Part shown: one piece after another, positions 55,452-63,051 of the stretch
How the letters are laid out: every line of letters starts with the position of its first letter
Position numbering within the stretch: the stretch's first letter is position 1
NCBI RefSeq assembly: GCF_027941915.1
Contig: NZ_CP116009.1
Span: 3,038,001 to 3,102,000 of the forward strand
Origin: Ramlibacter tataouinensis
Lineage (GTDB): Bacteria > Pseudomonadota > Gammaproteobacteria > Burkholderiales > Burkholderiaceae_C
Direction: 5' to 3'
Length of the DNA: 64,000 bases
The notes under the pieces: generated by a model
Told to the model about the DNA's origin: nothing
The model's input: the letters and a program-made list of their open reading frames with translations, nothing else
The model's database searches: none
Program-made: the position numbers and the translations under genes

Positions 55452-56774
55452 TCAATGGCCAGTAATGCGCCGCACGAACTGCCGCGCCCGGCGGGCCGCG
55501 ATGCGCACCAAGGGATCATCCAGACGCTCGCGCAGCTCGGCGAACTCCTGGCGCAATTGCCGGGCCTGCGCCTGCATCGGGGCGAGCGCGCGTGCGGCGA
55601 CCTCGTGGTCGTGCGCCATGGCATCGAATTCCTGCGCCGTTGCATGGCCGCAGGGGCGCCCGTCGATATGCAGGCGCTCGGCGTGTCCAAGCACGTCCTG
55701 CACTCTACGTGCATATCTGTACGCAGGGCTGGCGATCAGGACCGAATGGCAAGCGTCGGCCACGGCCTGCGCCGTCGCCGTGTCGTGCAAGGCATCGAGC
55801 ACCACGTCGATGTTCGACCAATCCTTGCGGATCTCGAGGTAGTGGACGCCCGCCTCCATGTCCGGCAGGTACTCGCCCTCCAGCAGGATCTGGCAGGAGC
55901 CGAGCGCGGCCGCTTCGAACAGGCGCGGCGAGATCGCGCTGAAGACATGCCGGCCGTCCTGGCCCGGGAACACTGCGGCCTCGACCTCGTCGAATGAAGC
56001 GTCTGGGTGCTGGCGCAAGTACGCTTCGGCTGCCTCCCGTAGACCGCCATCGGCGTCAAGCAGACTGCTGCCGCTCTCGCTCCCCAAGGTATAGCGCGAG
56101 TCCTGCAGAAACCGGGTCCAGGCCGAGCCGAGCAGGACGTCGCGCGGATCGGTTGACACGTCGATCCCGGCGAGGCCGCGGCCATGTGCAAGCTCGGCGA
56201 AGCAGTCTCCGAGCCGGGCCTTTGCCAGCCCCAGCCGGCCGAACCAGGGCGGCAGGTTTCGTGCGCGGTAGCCCACCAGTACCGACCGGTCGGCGATCGC
56301 AGGGCGCTCCATCCGAGCCAGCTCTTCGTCGACGTAGCCGGTAAGGGCCACGCTTAGGCGACCCGGCTGGCGCGACAGGCGGGGGTACAACGCCTCGTGG
56401 TGTCGCGAACAAACGGTGTAGACATGGTCAACGCGCAGCTCGTCGAGCCAGCGGTCCAGCACATGGGCATGGTCGTAATCGTCTTGAGGAAAGGCGAACT
56501 TCACGGCCAAGTGGTGCGCGAGCCAGGCATAGGCGTCCTGCAGCTCTTCCAACAGGGCGCGAGGCCGAACCCAGCGCCAGCAGAGGAAGGTCCCGTCGAT
56601 CAGCACCAGGTCGAACGGAAACTCGCGCAGCGCCGGCGTGACCGGCGTTGACAGGTCCTGATACAGGTACCGGTGGCCGGGCGCATGGCGCTGGAAGCTT
56701 TGCAGGTGGGCAACGCTGGTCCCGCGGGCGAGGGACAGATCGGGGCCCAGCCCGTGCAGCACAAGAATGTTCAT
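55452..56774 (-). CDS. Glycosyltransferase-like protein, paralogue of the gene at 50716
   Basis: A 440-residue protein starting MNILVLHGLGPDLSL. Shared blocks with the protein at 50716 include QDDYD, ALTGYVDEE, VLVGYRARNLPPWFGRLGLAK, LGSESGSSLLD, SPRLFEA, LEGEY and HYLEIRKDWSN. The C-terminal 80 residues differ: a charged helical, probably coiled-coil segment (ALAPMQAQARQLRQEFAEL) ending in a basic tail. No standard family is recognised. It is first gene of the reversed three-gene block. Confidence 0.72.
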   Translation of the reverse strand: MNILVLHGLGPDLSLARGTSVAHLQSFQRHAPGHRYLYQDLSTPVTPALREFPFDLVLIDGTFLCWRWVRPRALLEELQDAYAWLAHHLAVKFAFPQDDYDHAHVLDRWLDELRVDHVYTVCSRHHEALYPRLSRQPGRLSVALTGYVDEELARMERPAIADRSVLVGYRARNLPPWFGRLGLAKARLGDCFAELAHGRGLAGIDVSTDPRDVLLGSAWTRFLQDSRYTLGSESGSSLLDADGGLREAAEAYLRQHPDASFDEVEAAVFPGQDGRHVFSAISPRLFEAAALGSCQILLEGEYLPDMEAGVHYLEIRKDWSNIDVVLDALHDTATAQAVADACHSVLIASPAYRYARRVQDVLGHAERLHIDGRPCGHATAQEFDAMAHDHEVAARALAPMQAQARQLRQEFAELRERLDDPLVRIAARRARQFVRRITGH

Positions 56775-57104
56775 TGGAAAGACGGCGCTGCGGTACGCGC
56801 TGCGGCGGGAAGGCGTGCCGCAGGCTGGATTCTACCGATGGGCTGAGGGATAGGCTGTGCTGCGCCTCGCCTTTTCCCGGAGTCGCGCCTCGCGCTCCAT
56901 AGCCTGCGGATCGCCCTTGTCCGGACGCAGTTACCTGCGCACGCGCTCACCTCGACCGGCCGACGGGCTGCTGGAAGTTCGGGTGAGCCGAGAGCCGCTG
57001 TTCAGCCGGCTTTCGGCGGAGGTGGGACGGCGTGTTAGGCTCAGCGCCCATCGGGCATTGCACCGGCTCGACGGGGAGATACGGGGTCTGGCTCTCCTGC
57101 TTCG
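56775..57104. other. Intergenic region between divergent genes (330 bases)
   Basis: Separates the reversed glycosyltransferase block from the methyltransferase at 57105. It must hold promoters for both directions. I see no convincing -35/-10 pair, hairpin terminator or repeat. Short open frames here are GC-driven and have no recognisable product. Confidence 0.6.
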
Positions 57105-58043
57105 ATGTGGATGCCGGGGAGTGGATTAGCCCGTCGCCGCATAGGCTCAAACAGTACCGTGAAATCATCGCTAGCAGCTCTCTCCCGCTCTGTCGCGTCA
57201 TATTGGACGAGCCACAATGTCACCGCGCACAAGACATTCGGTTCACGAGAAGAGTCGCTGGACTACTTCCACTGGCGCTGCGACCAATATCCAGGATATC
57301 TCGACCTCATGCCGGTTGCTGGCGTCGATGGAATGGATGTCCTCGATTACGGCTGCGGTCCTGGGCATGACTTGGTTGGGTTCCTCGAATACTCCAAGCC
57401 CCGGCGCCTCATCGGTGTCGATGTCTCCAGGTCCAGCCTGGCAGAAGCCAAGGGACGCTTGGAGCTTCATGGGGGCGAATCCACCGACCTGCGGTTGATT
57501 GATCCAAATGAATCTGAACTCCCGTTTCCGGACGCTTCGTTCGACTACGTGCATTCGTCCGGTGTCCTGCACCACGTTCCCGATTTGCAGGCCAGTCTGC
57601 GGGAGATCCGCCGGGTACTGAGGCCGAGCGGTCGTGCGCGAGTGATGGTCTACAACTTCAACAGCCTGTGGACTCACCTGTACGTAGCCTACACACTGCA
57701 GATCCGGAACAAGACCATCACTGCAGATCTGCCCGTCCGCGAGGCCTTCAAACGATCGACGGATGGCCCCGATTGCCCCATTGCTAATTGCTACACGGCC
57801 GAAGAATTCGGGCGCGAGGCGGCCGCAGCGGGCTTCGATTGCCGACCAGTGGGCGTGGCTGTCTCGTTGCATGAACTTCAACAGCTCCAGCAATTTCGCT
57901 TCGAGGCCTGCATGGACCCCGCGCTAAGGCGTGAGCATCGCGAATTTCTGCTCGCGCTGACGCTTGACGGGCGTGGTACCCCACATTTCGAGGGCGTGCC
58001 AGCCGGCATTGACCTTGTGCTCGAACTGCTGCCTCGCGAATGA
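57105..58043 (+). CDS. Class I SAM-dependent methyltransferase
   Basis: A methyltransferase of up to 312 residues. Motif I is VLDYGCGPGHDLVGFL, then SSGVLHHVPDLQASLREIRRVLRPSG. The C-terminal half (GPDCPIANCYTAEEFGREAAAAGF) is a substrate domain shared with sugar-locus methyltransferases. The start is uncertain: ATG at 57105, or GTG at 57159 (VKSSLAAL), which fits the conserved core better. It lies 16 bases before the third AsnB gene. Base composition is a little lower than its neighbours. Confidence 0.8.
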   Translation: MWMPGSGLARRRIGSNSTVKSSLAALSRSVASYWTSHNVTAHKTFGSREESLDYFHWRCDQYPGYLDLMPVAGVDGMDVLDYGCGPGHDLVGFLEYSKPRRLIGVDVSRSSLAEAKGRLELHGGESTDLRLIDPNESELPFPDASFDYVHSSGVLHHVPDLQASLREIRRVLRPSGRARVMVYNFNSLWTHLYVAYTLQIRNKTITADLPVREAFKRSTDGPDCPIANCYTAEEFGREAAAAGFDCRPVGVAVSLHELQQLQQFRFEACMDPALRREHREFLLALTLDGRGTPHFEGVPAGIDLVLELLPRE

Positions 58044-58059
58044 ATCTTCGCTGATCACT

Positions 58060-59964
58060 ATGTGCGGAATATTTGGCGCGCTGGGTGCGGGCAATCGATC
58101 CGTCCAGTCCGTAACCAAGGACGTTCATTGCGGGCTGGATGCCATCCGTCATCGCGGGCCGGACGGTCGATCGATCTGGGTGTCCGATGACGGTCTGGTC
58201 GGCCTCGGCCATGCGCGTTTGGCAGTCATCGACCTCGCCACCGGCGACCAGCCCATGCACAGTGCCTGCGGACGCTGGAGCATCGTGTACAACGGCGAGG
58301 TCTACAACTACCTCGAGTTGCGGCAGGAGCTGGGCGGCGAAGGCTTCCGCACCACCAGCGACACCGAAGTGATCCTGCGCGCCTACATGCGCTGGGGTCC
58401 CGGCTGCGTCACGCGGCTTCGCGGAATGTTCGCCTTCGCCATCTGGGATTCGAAGGAGCGCAAGCTCTTCCTGGCACGCGACCGCTTCGGCATCAAGCCG
58501 CTGTACTGGGCCCGCACCCGCGCCGGCTTTTTCTTCGCCTCCGAGATGAAGGCGCTGCGGCCCTTCCTGGACGAAGGGCGCGTGAATAAGGCCGCACTCT
58601 CCGACTATTTCTCGTTCCAGTTCTGCCTGGGCGACAAGACGCTGCTCGATGGCGTCAGCCAGCTGCCGGCCGCGCACCACGCGCTGGTGGCGCCGGGCGA
58701 GGCGCCGCGCCCGCAGCGCTACTGGGAGGTGCAGTACGACATCGACTTCGACCACAGCGAGAAGTGGTTCACCGAGCGGCTGCGCGCGCTGTTGGACGAT
58801 TCGATCCGGATGCACCTGCGAGCGGACGTCGAGGTGGGCAGCTATGTCAGCGGAGGCATCGACTCCAGCCTGGTGGCGGCACTGGCCCGCGAGCAGCACC
58901 CCGAAGGTCGTTTTCAGGGCTTCAACGGCCGTTTCACGGACGGCCCGGAGTTCGACGAGTCTCACTACGCGCGTGCCCTCGCGGACGAACGCGACCTGCA
59001 GCTGCACGTAGCCGACATCGGCGAGCAGGACTTCGTGGACAACATTCGCCAGGTGATCTGGCACCTGGACCAGCCCACCGCCGGCCCGGGTTCCTTTCCG
59101 CAGTACATGGTGTCGAAGAAGGTGCGCGAGCACGTCAAGGTCGTGCTCGGCGGGCAGGGCGGGGACGAGATCTTCGGCGGTTACGCGCGCTACCTGGTCG
59201 CGTACTTCGAGCAGTGCATCAAGGGCGCCATCGAGGGCACGCTGCACAACGGCAATTACGTCGTCACGTACGAATCGATCATCCCGAACCTCGAAAGCCT
59301 GCGGCAGTACAAGCCGATGATCAGGGAGTTCTGGGCCGAGGGGCTGTTCGAGGAGCGCGACCGCCGCTACTGGCGCCTGGTCAACCGCGCCAACACCTTT
59401 GGCGACGCACTGGCGCCCGGATCCATCGACCGTGATGCCACGTTCGCCGAGTTCCAGCAGATCTTCTGGGGCCAGAACGTGGGCAAGGAGTCGTACTTCG
59501 ATGCCATGACGCACTTCGACTTCAAGACGCTGTTGCCGGCGCTGCTGCAGGTCGAGGACCGCATGGCGATGGCGCACGGCGTGGAGTCGCGCGTTCCGTT
59601 CCTGGATCATCCGCTGGTTGAATTCGCGGCAACGATCCCTGCCGACGTGAAGTTCCAGAACGGGGAGTTGAAGCGCTTGCTGAAGCACGTGTTCGCGGCC
59701 AAGCTGCCAGCCTCGATCAAGGAGCGAAAGGACAAGATGGGGTTCCCGGTGCCTCTGACGCTTTGGCTGCGGCGCAAGGGCCCGGCCGCGGAGTTCGTGC
59801 GCGATGTGTTCTCCAGCCGGGCGGCCCGTGAGCGCTCGTACCTGGCTCGCCCTGTCGACCTCGACCACATTCTGTCCGGCCAGAGCGTGTACAGCCGGAA
59901 CCTGTGGGCTTTGCTGAGCCTGGAGCTTTGGCAACAGGCGTTCCTCGACGACCCGGTTGCCTGA
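58060..59964 (+). CDS. Asparagine synthetase-like amidotransferase (copy 3)
   Basis: A 634-residue AsnB-family protein: Cys2 (MCGIFGALG), RHRGPDGRS, YNGEVYNYLELR, SGGIDS (residues 264-269), GGQGGDEIFGGYARYL and AHGVESRVPFLDHPLVEF. Position directly before three epimerase genes mirrors Bordetella O-antigen loci, where an AsnB-like protein is thought to convert a diacetamido-hexuronic acid to its amide. That makes this copy the best candidate for uronamide formation here. Confidence 0.9.
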   Translation: MCGIFGALGAGNRSVQSVTKDVHCGLDAIRHRGPDGRSIWVSDDGLVGLGHARLAVIDLATGDQPMHSACGRWSIVYNGEVYNYLELRQELGGEGFRTTSDTEVILRAYMRWGPGCVTRLRGMFAFAIWDSKERKLFLARDRFGIKPLYWARTRAGFFFASEMKALRPFLDEGRVNKAALSDYFSFQFCLGDKTLLDGVSQLPAAHHALVAPGEAPRPQRYWEVQYDIDFDHSEKWFTERLRALLDDSIRMHLRADVEVGSYVSGGIDSSLVAALAREQHPEGRFQGFNGRFTDGPEFDESHYARALADERDLQLHVADIGEQDFVDNIRQVIWHLDQPTAGPGSFPQYMVSKKVREHVKVVLGGQGGDEIFGGYARYLVAYFEQCIKGAIEGTLHNGNYVVTYESIIPNLESLRQYKPMIREFWAEGLFEERDRRYWRLVNRANTFGDALAPGSIDRDATFAEFQQIFWGQNVGKESYFDAMTHFDFKTLLPALLQVEDRMAMAHGVESRVPFLDHPLVEFAATIPADVKFQNGELKRLLKHVFAAKLPASIKERKDKMGFPVPLTLWLRRKGPAAEFVRDVFSSRAARERSYLARPVDLDHILSGQSVYSRNLWALLSLELWQQAFLDDPVA

Positions 59965-60017
59965 AGGCAGCTGGGGCCTGACGCCTGTGCGGCGGCGGTT
60001 TGCCGTTGCCAGCCAGA

Positions 60018-60023
60018 TAAAAT
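60018..60023 (+). promoter_or_regulatory. Possible -10 element before the epimerase operon
   Basis: TAAAAT in the AT-rich patch GATAAAATT, 70 bases before the first epimerase start. No good -35 lies at 16-18 bases. Weak candidate in the 128-base gap 59965-60092. Confidence 0.25.
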
Positions 60024-60092
60024 TCCCCCGTTTACCGCCCCGCGCGGGTCCCAGGCAGTTTGCCTGCCAACTTCCCCTTCGGAAACCGCCCC

Positions 60093-61031
60093 ATGAACAT
60101 TCTCGTGACCGGTGGCCTCGGCCAGATCGGCTCCCACGTCTCCGAAATGCTGCTCGCCCGCGGCGACAAGGTGGTCGTGATCGACAACCTCGCCACCGGC
60201 CAGCGGCACCACCTGGGCGAGCACCCGAATCTGACGGTGGTGATCGATACGATCGCCAACCGCGACAAGGTGTTCGAGCTCTGCGGCGAGCACGGGTTCG
60301 GCGCCATCGTCCACACTGCGGCGTCCTACAAGGATCCGAACGACTGGTACAACGACACGCTGACCAACTGCGTGGGCGGCACCAACCTGATCCAGGCAGC
60401 GCAGCAGTTCAAGATCGGCCGCTTCGTCTACTTCCAGACCGCCCTGTGCTACGGCGTCAAGCCGCTGCAGCAGCCCATCCGGCTGGACCACCCGAAGTTC
60501 CCGGCCAACAGCAGCTACGCCATCTCCAAGACGGTGACCGAGGACTACCTCGAGATCTCCGGCGTCGACTACGTGTCGTTCCGCCTGGCCAACGTGATCG
60601 GGCCGCGCAACGTCAGCGGCCCGCTGCCCATCTTCTTCCAGCGCCTGTCGGAGGGGAAGAAGTGCTTCGTCACCAAGGCACGCCGCGACTTCGTCTTCAA
60701 CCAGGACCTGGCCCGCGCCGTGCTCAAGGCGGTGGACGGGACGGGCAAGGGCGCCTACCACTTCTCCTCGGGCGCCGACGTGGCGATCAAGGAGCTCTAC
60801 GATGCGGTGGTCAAGGCCATGGAACTGCCTGCCTACCCGGAGCCGGAAGTGCGGGAACTCGGTCCCGATGACGCGGCCAGCATCCTGCTCGATCCGTCGC
60901 GCACCTTCCAGGACTTCGGCAAGCCGGAGTTCACGCCGCTGGACGAGATCGCGCGCCAGTCGGTCGCCTACTTCCGCAAGCACGGCGCCAGCGGCGGGTA
61001 CACGCACCTGAAGCACGAGGAAAAGAAGTGA
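60093..61031 (+). CDS. NAD-dependent sugar epimerase, WbmF-like
   Basis: A 312-residue extended SDR. TGGLGQIGSHVSEML binds NAD; the catalytic residues are Thr in FQTALCYG and Tyr/Lys in SSYAISK. RLANVIGPRNVSGPLPIF is unusual and shared with the next protein. The ATG at 60093 gives the standard N-terminus. By gene order and recall it matches WbmF of the Bordetella O-antigen locus, which acts on UDP-2,3-diacetamido-hexuronic acids. It is coupled to the next gene by a GTGA overlap. Confidence 0.85.
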   Translation: MNILVTGGLGQIGSHVSEMLLARGDKVVVIDNLATGQRHHLGEHPNLTVVIDTIANRDKVFELCGEHGFGAIVHTAASYKDPNDWYNDTLTNCVGGTNLIQAAQQFKIGRFVYFQTALCYGVKPLQQPIRLDHPKFPANSSYAISKTVTEDYLEISGVDYVSFRLANVIGPRNVSGPLPIFFQRLSEGKKCFVTKARRDFVFNQDLARAVLKAVDGTGKGAYHFSSGADVAIKELYDAVVKAMELPAYPEPEVRELGPDDAASILLDPSRTFQDFGKPEFTPLDEIARQSVAYFRKHGASGGYTHLKHEEKK

Positions 61032-61969
61032 CCCGGATCCTGATCACCGGCGGCGCCGGTTGCCTGGGATCCAACCTCGTCGAGCACTGGCTGCCGCAGG
61101 GGCACCAGATCCTGGTACTGGACAACTTCGCGACCGGCAAGCGTGAAGTGGTGCCGGAAGTGCCCGGGTTGCAGGTGCGCGAGGGCCACGTCGCCGACGC
61201 CGCCTTCGTGGAGAAGGCGTTCGCCGAGTTCGGGCCCGAGCTGGTCATCCACTCGGCGGCTGCGTACAAGGACCTCGCGGATTGGCAGGAAGACGCGCGC
61301 ACCAACGTGCTGGGGTCGATCGAGGTGGCGCGTGCGGCCGAGAGGCACGGCGCAAAGCGCCTGGTCAACTTCCAGAGCGCCCTGACCTACGGCCGAACCA
61401 CGCTGTCGCCGATCCCGAACACGCACCCTTCGGCGCCCATCGCCAGCTATGGCATCTCCAAGACCGCCGGCGAGCAGTACATGCTGCTGTCCACCGTACC
61501 GACGGTGTCGCTGCGCATCGCCAACGTGACCGGCCCGCGCCTGGCCATCGGCCCGATCCCGACGTTCTACAAGCGCCTGAAGGCCGGCCAGAAGTGCTTC
61601 TGCTCGGACACCGCGCGCGATTTCCTGGACATGTCGGACTTCCTGGCGTTCATGGACCTGGCCATCCGTCCGGATGCGCCCACCGGCGTGTTCAACGTCA
61701 GCTCCGGCGAGGCGCACTACATCCGGGAAATCTATGACCTCGTCGCCGACTACCTGAAGGTGGACGGCGGCGACGTGCCGATCCAGCCTCCGGCCCCGGA
61801 CGACGTGCCCGTGGTGGCGCTGGACCCGGCCGAGACGGTGAAGGCCTTCGGCTGGCGGCCGCAGGTCGGCTTCGCGGACACCATCCGCAAGCAACTGCAG
61901 TGGTACGACCGCCACGGCATCAGCGACATCTACAGCCACCTGAGCAGCAGCTCCGGCACCAAGGCATGA
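61028..61969 (+). CDS. NAD-dependent sugar epimerase, WbmG-like
   Basis: A 313-residue extended SDR with ITGGAGCLGSNLVEHWL, FQSALTYG and SYGISK. It is a paralogue of the preceding protein (ANVTGPRLAIGPIPTFYKRLKAGQKCFC against ANVIGPRNVSGPLPIFFQRLSEGKKCFV, split here by their differences). GTG at 61028 overlaps the previous stop. WbmG in Bordetella is its probable counterpart. Likely substrate is UDP-GlcNAc3NAcA or a related uronic acid or amide. Confidence 0.85.
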   Translation: MTRILITGGAGCLGSNLVEHWLPQGHQILVLDNFATGKREVVPEVPGLQVREGHVADAAFVEKAFAEFGPELVIHSAAAYKDLADWQEDARTNVLGSIEVARAAERHGAKRLVNFQSALTYGRTTLSPIPNTHPSAPIASYGISKTAGEQYMLLSTVPTVSLRIANVTGPRLAIGPIPTFYKRLKAGQKCFCSDTARDFLDMSDFLAFMDLAIRPDAPTGVFNVSSGEAHYIREIYDLVADYLKVDGGDVPIQPPAPDDVPVVALDPAETVKAFGWRPQVGFADTIRKQLQWYDRHGISDIYSHLSSSSGTKA

Positions 61970-63051
61970 GCAACACCTTCAAGAACGCCTCGATCTGCGT
62001 GGTCGGCGGCGCCGGCTTCGTCGGCAGCAACCTGGTCAAGCTGCTCCTGGCCGAGCAGCCCCGCGAGATCGTGGTGGTGGACAACCTGCTGTCCTCCGAC
62101 GTGGCCAACGTGCCGGCCGACGAGCGCGTGAATTTCTGCTTCGCCTCGATCACCAGCGACCAGGGCCTGGCCGCCATTCCGGCCGAAGTGGACTACGTGT
62201 TCCACCTGTCCTGCTACCACGGCAACCAGTCGTCCATCGCCGATCCGTTCGCCGATCACGACAACAACACCTTCACCTCGCTGCGGCTGTTCGACCACCT
62301 GAAGGACTTCCGCTCGCTCAAGAAGGTGGTCTATGCCGCGGCCGCCTGCGCGGTGGCCGAGAAGACCTACGACCAGCCCACGGCCACCACCGAGGAGCAG
62401 CCGGTCTCGCTGGTGCACGACAGCCCCTACTCGATCTCCAAGCTGATCGGCGAGCTGTACGGCAACTACTACCACCAGCGCTACCAGCTGCCCTTCGTGA
62501 AGGCGCGCTTTTCCAACGTGTTCGGGCCGGGCGAGATCCTGGGCGCCGGCCGCTGGCGCGGCACGGTGCATACCGTGTGGCGCAACGTCACCCCCACCTT
62601 CATCTGGAAAGCCTTGCACCACGAGGCGCTTCCGCTGGACAACGGCGGCAACGCCAGCCGCGACTTCATCTTCGTCGAGGACATGGCCCGCGGGCTGATG
62701 GCCTGCGCCCTGCGCGGCGAGCCGGGCGGCATCTACAACCTGGCCACCGGGCGCGAGACGAGCATCCTCGACCTGGCCACCTGGATCAACGAGTTCGCCG
62801 GCAACCCGACTGCGCCCGACCTGAAGCCGGCGCGCGACTGGGATCGCTCCGGCAAGCGCTTCGCATCGACCGAGAAGTCGCGGCGCGACCTGGGCTTCGA
62901 GGCCCAGGTCGAAGTGCGCGAAGGGCTGCGCCGCACGGTGGAATGGACGCGAGCGAACCGTGAGCTGATCGCCCGCACCATGGCCGCCCACGCCAAGCAG
63001 ATGCAGCAAGCCGGTGCGCCGCTACGCACCGAGTACCTGCCGGCGGCCTGA
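61966..63051 (+). CDS. NAD-dependent sugar epimerase-like protein, WbmH-like, with altered active site
   Basis: A 361-residue extended SDR with VVGGAGFVGSNLVKLL, DNNTFTSLRLFDHL, Tyr/Lys in SPYSISK and ASRDFIFVEDMARG. By eye the catalytic Ser/Thr position is replaced by alanine (YAAAACAVAEK, where relatives have SSSATVYG-like sequences). A long C-terminal tail extends past the SDR fold. It could be a partner subunit or catalyse a different step. ATG at 61966 overlaps the previous stop and its own stop overlaps wbpI by one base. Confidence 0.83.
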   Translation: MSNTFKNASICVVGGAGFVGSNLVKLLLAEQPREIVVVDNLLSSDVANVPADERVNFCFASITSDQGLAAIPAEVDYVFHLSCYHGNQSSIADPFADHDNNTFTSLRLFDHLKDFRSLKKVVYAAAACAVAEKTYDQPTATTEEQPVSLVHDSPYSISKLIGELYGNYYHQRYQLPFVKARFSNVFGPGEILGAGRWRGTVHTVWRNVTPTFIWKALHHEALPLDNGGNASRDFIFVEDMARGLMACALRGEPGGIYNLATGRETSILDLATWINEFAGNPTAPDLKPARDWDRSGKRFASTEKSRRDLGFEAQVEVREGLRRTVEWTRANRELIARTMAAHAKQMQQAGAPLRTEYLPAA

